8,716 nt of DNA, taken from NCBI GenBank assembly GCA_007133875.1, contig SLLW01000358.1:1-8716 (forward strand), given 5' to 3'. A model generated the notes under the pieces. It saw nothing but the letters and a program-made list of their open reading frames with translations, was not told where the DNA came from and searched no databases. This document shows positions 7,309-8,716 of the stretch, one piece after another. The DNA comes from Balneolales bacterium (GTDB lineage: Bacteria; Bacteroidota; Rhodothermia; Balneolales; Natronogracilivirgulaceae). Positions within the stretch are counted from its first letter, which is position 1. Each line of letters opens with the position of its first letter. A program made the translations under genes and the position numbers.

Positions 7309-7345
7309 AGGAAATGATTAAGAAACGAGGGCAACAGGCAGGAAA

Positions 7346-7966
7346 TTAATAATCGATACCAGTCAGTTGAAAGTCCCGGATGGATGGTGTAATGACCATT
7401 TGTTCTGGGGGGCGGCTGGCCGGTGTGGATATGCCGTTTTCCAATGTATCGGAATTCCTTACCCCCTCCTGATCCCCGGCTGATCCGATCAGAATCATAT
7501 TCCCGCGGTTATTCCAGAACGTCAGAGTCTCTTCAAAAGATTCCATGATGGGATGCAATGCACCTGCCTGGCTTCCGGTTTCGGCAATATCGGTTGCGAT
7601 GACAGCACTCTGTGAACTCTCCTCGTTGAGCAATAAATAAGCTGTGGAAATCAACAGGCTGAATATGACCACAGCCGCAGTTGCCATCAAGCCGGGATTC
7701 TTCCATCGGCTTCCAAAAAGCTGCTGCTGATTGGAATGCACGGTTGCCTGGTTGATGATTGCTGCCGAGATATTCTCCGGAGGTTCCAGTTCCGGCATTT
7801 TTTTTAATTTACGCCAGGTACTTTTTAGACTCTCCACTTCGATGAGCAGGTTTTGATCCTGCAACATAGCCTGCTCAACGAGGGTTACTTCAGACGGATC
7901 CAGTTCGTCGAAAACATACTTAACACATAGTTCATCGACGTTCGACATGTTTGGCTTCTTTTCCAT
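7346..7966 (-). CDS. Putative membrane-anchored anti-sigma factor
   Basis: A 206-residue single-pass membrane protein encoded directly after, and overlapping, an ECF sigma factor gene; this context and the layout suggest it is the cognate anti-sigma factor. The cytoplasmic N-terminal part (about 7-60) has the acidic helix VDELCVKYVFDELDPSE seen at the start of many ECF anti-sigma domains, but lacks the HxxxCxxC zinc motif, so it would be a non-zinc type. One membrane helix covers about 93-113 (LMATAAVVIFSLLISTAYLLL). The outer region of about 90 residues is polar, low in recognisable motifs and Asn/Ser/Pro-rich near the end. I chose the ATG at 7964-7966 (35-bp overlap with the sigma gene). 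An ATG at 7946-7948 (17-bp overlap) and a TTG at 7976-7978 are also possible. No strong sequence signature confirms the function. Confidence 0.7.
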   Translation of the reverse strand: MEKKPNMSNVDELCVKYVFDELDPSEVTLVEQAMLQDQNLLIEVESLKSTWRKLKKMPELEPPENISAAIINQATVHSNQQQLFGSRWKNPGLMATAAVVIFSLLISTAYLLLNEESSQSAVIATDIAETGSQAGALHPIMESFEETLTFWNNRGNMILIGSAGDQEGVRNSDTLENGISTPASRPPEQMVITPSIRDFQLTGIDY

Positions 7967-8561
7967 GTTCTTTGTCAAACATTTTTCTCAGATTAATCAG
8001 AGCGTACCTCATTCTTCCCAATGCGGTATTTATAGATACATTGGTCAATTCGGCAATCTCCTTGAAGGACATTTCATAATAATGCCGCAACATAACCACT
8101 TCCCGCTGCTCTTTGGGAAGTTTGGAAATGTGTTTCATTAAGCTGTTCTTCGCCTCCCCTTTTTCAATGACTTCCTGCGCGTCATCAAGGGTATCATCAG
8201 TCAGCCTGTCGTAAAAGTCATAATCGGGGTCGTCCTGGGAATTCACATCCACAAAACGCTTCTTTTTACGCAGATAATCGATCGTTGCGTTGTGTGCAAT
8301 CCGCATTACCCAGGCAATCCATTTACCCTGTTCATTATAGGTCTCATCCATCTTGGTGATGACCTTGGTAAATGTCTCCTGGAAAATGTCGTTTGCAATC
8401 TCCGCATTACCTACCATACTGTAGATATAGGAGTAGATTTTAGACTGATGGCGGTCCAGTAACTGCTTAAACGCTTCCTGATCGTTGTTTTTACGATAAC
8501 GTTGAACCAGATCGTGGTCATCAACGTGATTCAGGGTTTTATTTATTTTATGCGACATCAT
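7932..8561 (-). CDS. ECF-family RNA polymerase sigma factor
   Basis: An extracytoplasmic-function (group 4) sigma-70 factor of 209 residues that would direct RNA polymerase to a stress or envelope regulon. Region 2 spans about 29-101: EAFKQLLDRHQSKIYSYIYS, then AEIANDIFQETFTKV (core binding and -10 recognition) and WVMRIAHNATIDYLRKKKR. Region 4 spans about 143-195, with LPKEQREVVMLRHYYEMSF and the helix-turn-helix EIAELTNVSINTALGRMRYA that reads the -35 element. The linker (about 104-140) is long for the family and strongly acidic (DDPDYDFYDRLTDDTLDD). There is no sigma-1.1 or sigma-3 domain. The ATG at 8561 is backed by AAAGG at 8568-8572, one of the best ribosome-binding sites here; a second ATG follows at once (8558). 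The 3' end overlaps the putative anti-sigma gene, indicating a coupled operon. Many such pairs are autoregulated, and the upstream repeats are candidate sites. Confidence 0.95.
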   Translation of the reverse strand: MMSHKINKTLNHVDDHDLVQRYRKNNDQEAFKQLLDRHQSKIYSYIYSMVGNAEIANDIFQETFTKVITKMDETYNEQGKWIAWVMRIAHNATIDYLRKKKRFVDVNSQDDPDYDFYDRLTDDTLDDAQEVIEKGEAKNSLMKHISKLPKEQREVVMLRHYYEMSFKEIAELTNVSINTALGRMRYALINLRKMFDKEHGKEAKHVERR

Positions 8562-8567
8562 GATAGA

Positions 8568-8572
8568 CCTTT
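8568..8572 (-). promoter_or_regulatory. Ribosome-binding site of the ECF sigma gene
   Basis: AAAGG on the minus strand ends 6 nt before the ATG at 8561. It supports the first of two adjacent ATG codons as the start. It stands out because parA and the TPR gene show no comparable site. Confidence 0.6.
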
Positions 8573-8592
8573 AACGCTGAGATTTATAAGGA

Positions 8593-8622
8593 TATTGTCT
8601 GACTTGGTATTGTCCTCGGACA
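8593..8622. repeat. Direct repeat plus 12-bp palindrome upstream of the ECF sigma gene
   Basis: TATTGTC occurs twice, at 8593-8599 and 8608-8614 (15 bp apart). The second copy overlaps the palindrome TGTCC-TC-GGACA at 8611-8622. The cluster lies 32-61 bp upstream of the sigma start codon, where promoter or operator elements are expected. The rest of the gap to the window end (8562-8716) holds no gene that I can support. The assignment as a regulatory site is inferred. Confidence 0.35.
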
Positions 8623-8716
8623 GAGAACCGTATCGATTTTAAATAGGCCTTTTTCTTTTAGCTGTGATTGTTCGTCGCATTACCTATAACAATAATGCTT
8701 ATTTGATCATTTCGCA

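Noticed and set aside
6320..7345. A parS site near parAB
   Set aside because: I looked for the TGTTTCACGTGAAACA-type palindrome and saw only half-site-like pieces (for example GTTTCAC near 6543), with no CACGTG core. parS may lie outside the window.

Overview
The window looks like a chromosomal segment from a member of the Bacteroidota/Rhodothermota/Balneolota (FCB) group. The pointers are a parA-parB pair followed directly by a DUF5683 membrane protein, an arrangement typical of that group; AU-rich leaders with weak or absent Shine-Dalgarno sequences on several genes; and moderate GC content. Acidic, Asp/Glu-rich proteins are compatible with a marine or mildly halophilic member such as Balneolaceae, but that is inference. 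There is no tRNA, rRNA, CRISPR array, insertion sequence or phage gene. Every complete gene lies on the minus strand.

Layout, left to right. (1) Positions 1-557 (+): the 3' part of a SpoIIE/PP2C-type serine phosphatase gene cut by the window edge. (2) Positions 532-2556 (-): a complete transketolase gene that meets the phosphatase gene tail to tail with a 26-bp overlap. (3) Positions 2743-3726 (-): a secreted tetratricopeptide-repeat protein of unknown job, closed by a clear intrinsic terminator at 2682-2722. (4) Positions 3895-7147 (-): a four-gene run parA - parB - DUF5683 - LOG-family nucleotide phosphoribohydrolase, with a 22-bp gap and then two short overlaps, so most likely one operon. 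(5) Positions 7346-8561 (-): an ECF sigma factor and an overlapping membrane-anchored putative anti-sigma factor.

How the genes work together. ParA and ParB form the chromosome/origin segregation system, with ParB a CTP-dependent clamp and ParA a DNA-bound ATPase. The DUF5683 and LOG genes are translationally linked behind them but have no established segregation role. The ECF sigma/anti-sigma pair is an envelope-signal transcription switch whose regulon cannot be read from this window. Transketolase is a stand-alone central-carbon gene.

I see no convincing undescribed defence or mobile system. The most interesting non-coding structure is the roughly 200 bp between the anti-sigma gene and parA. 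It holds a perfect 9-bp inverted repeat whose arms bracket a candidate promoter, a separate 11-bp hairpin, and three copies of CTGAGG spaced 40 and 50 bp apart. The AT-rich palindrome ahead of the TPR gene and the repeats ahead of the sigma gene are lesser candidates for regulatory sites.
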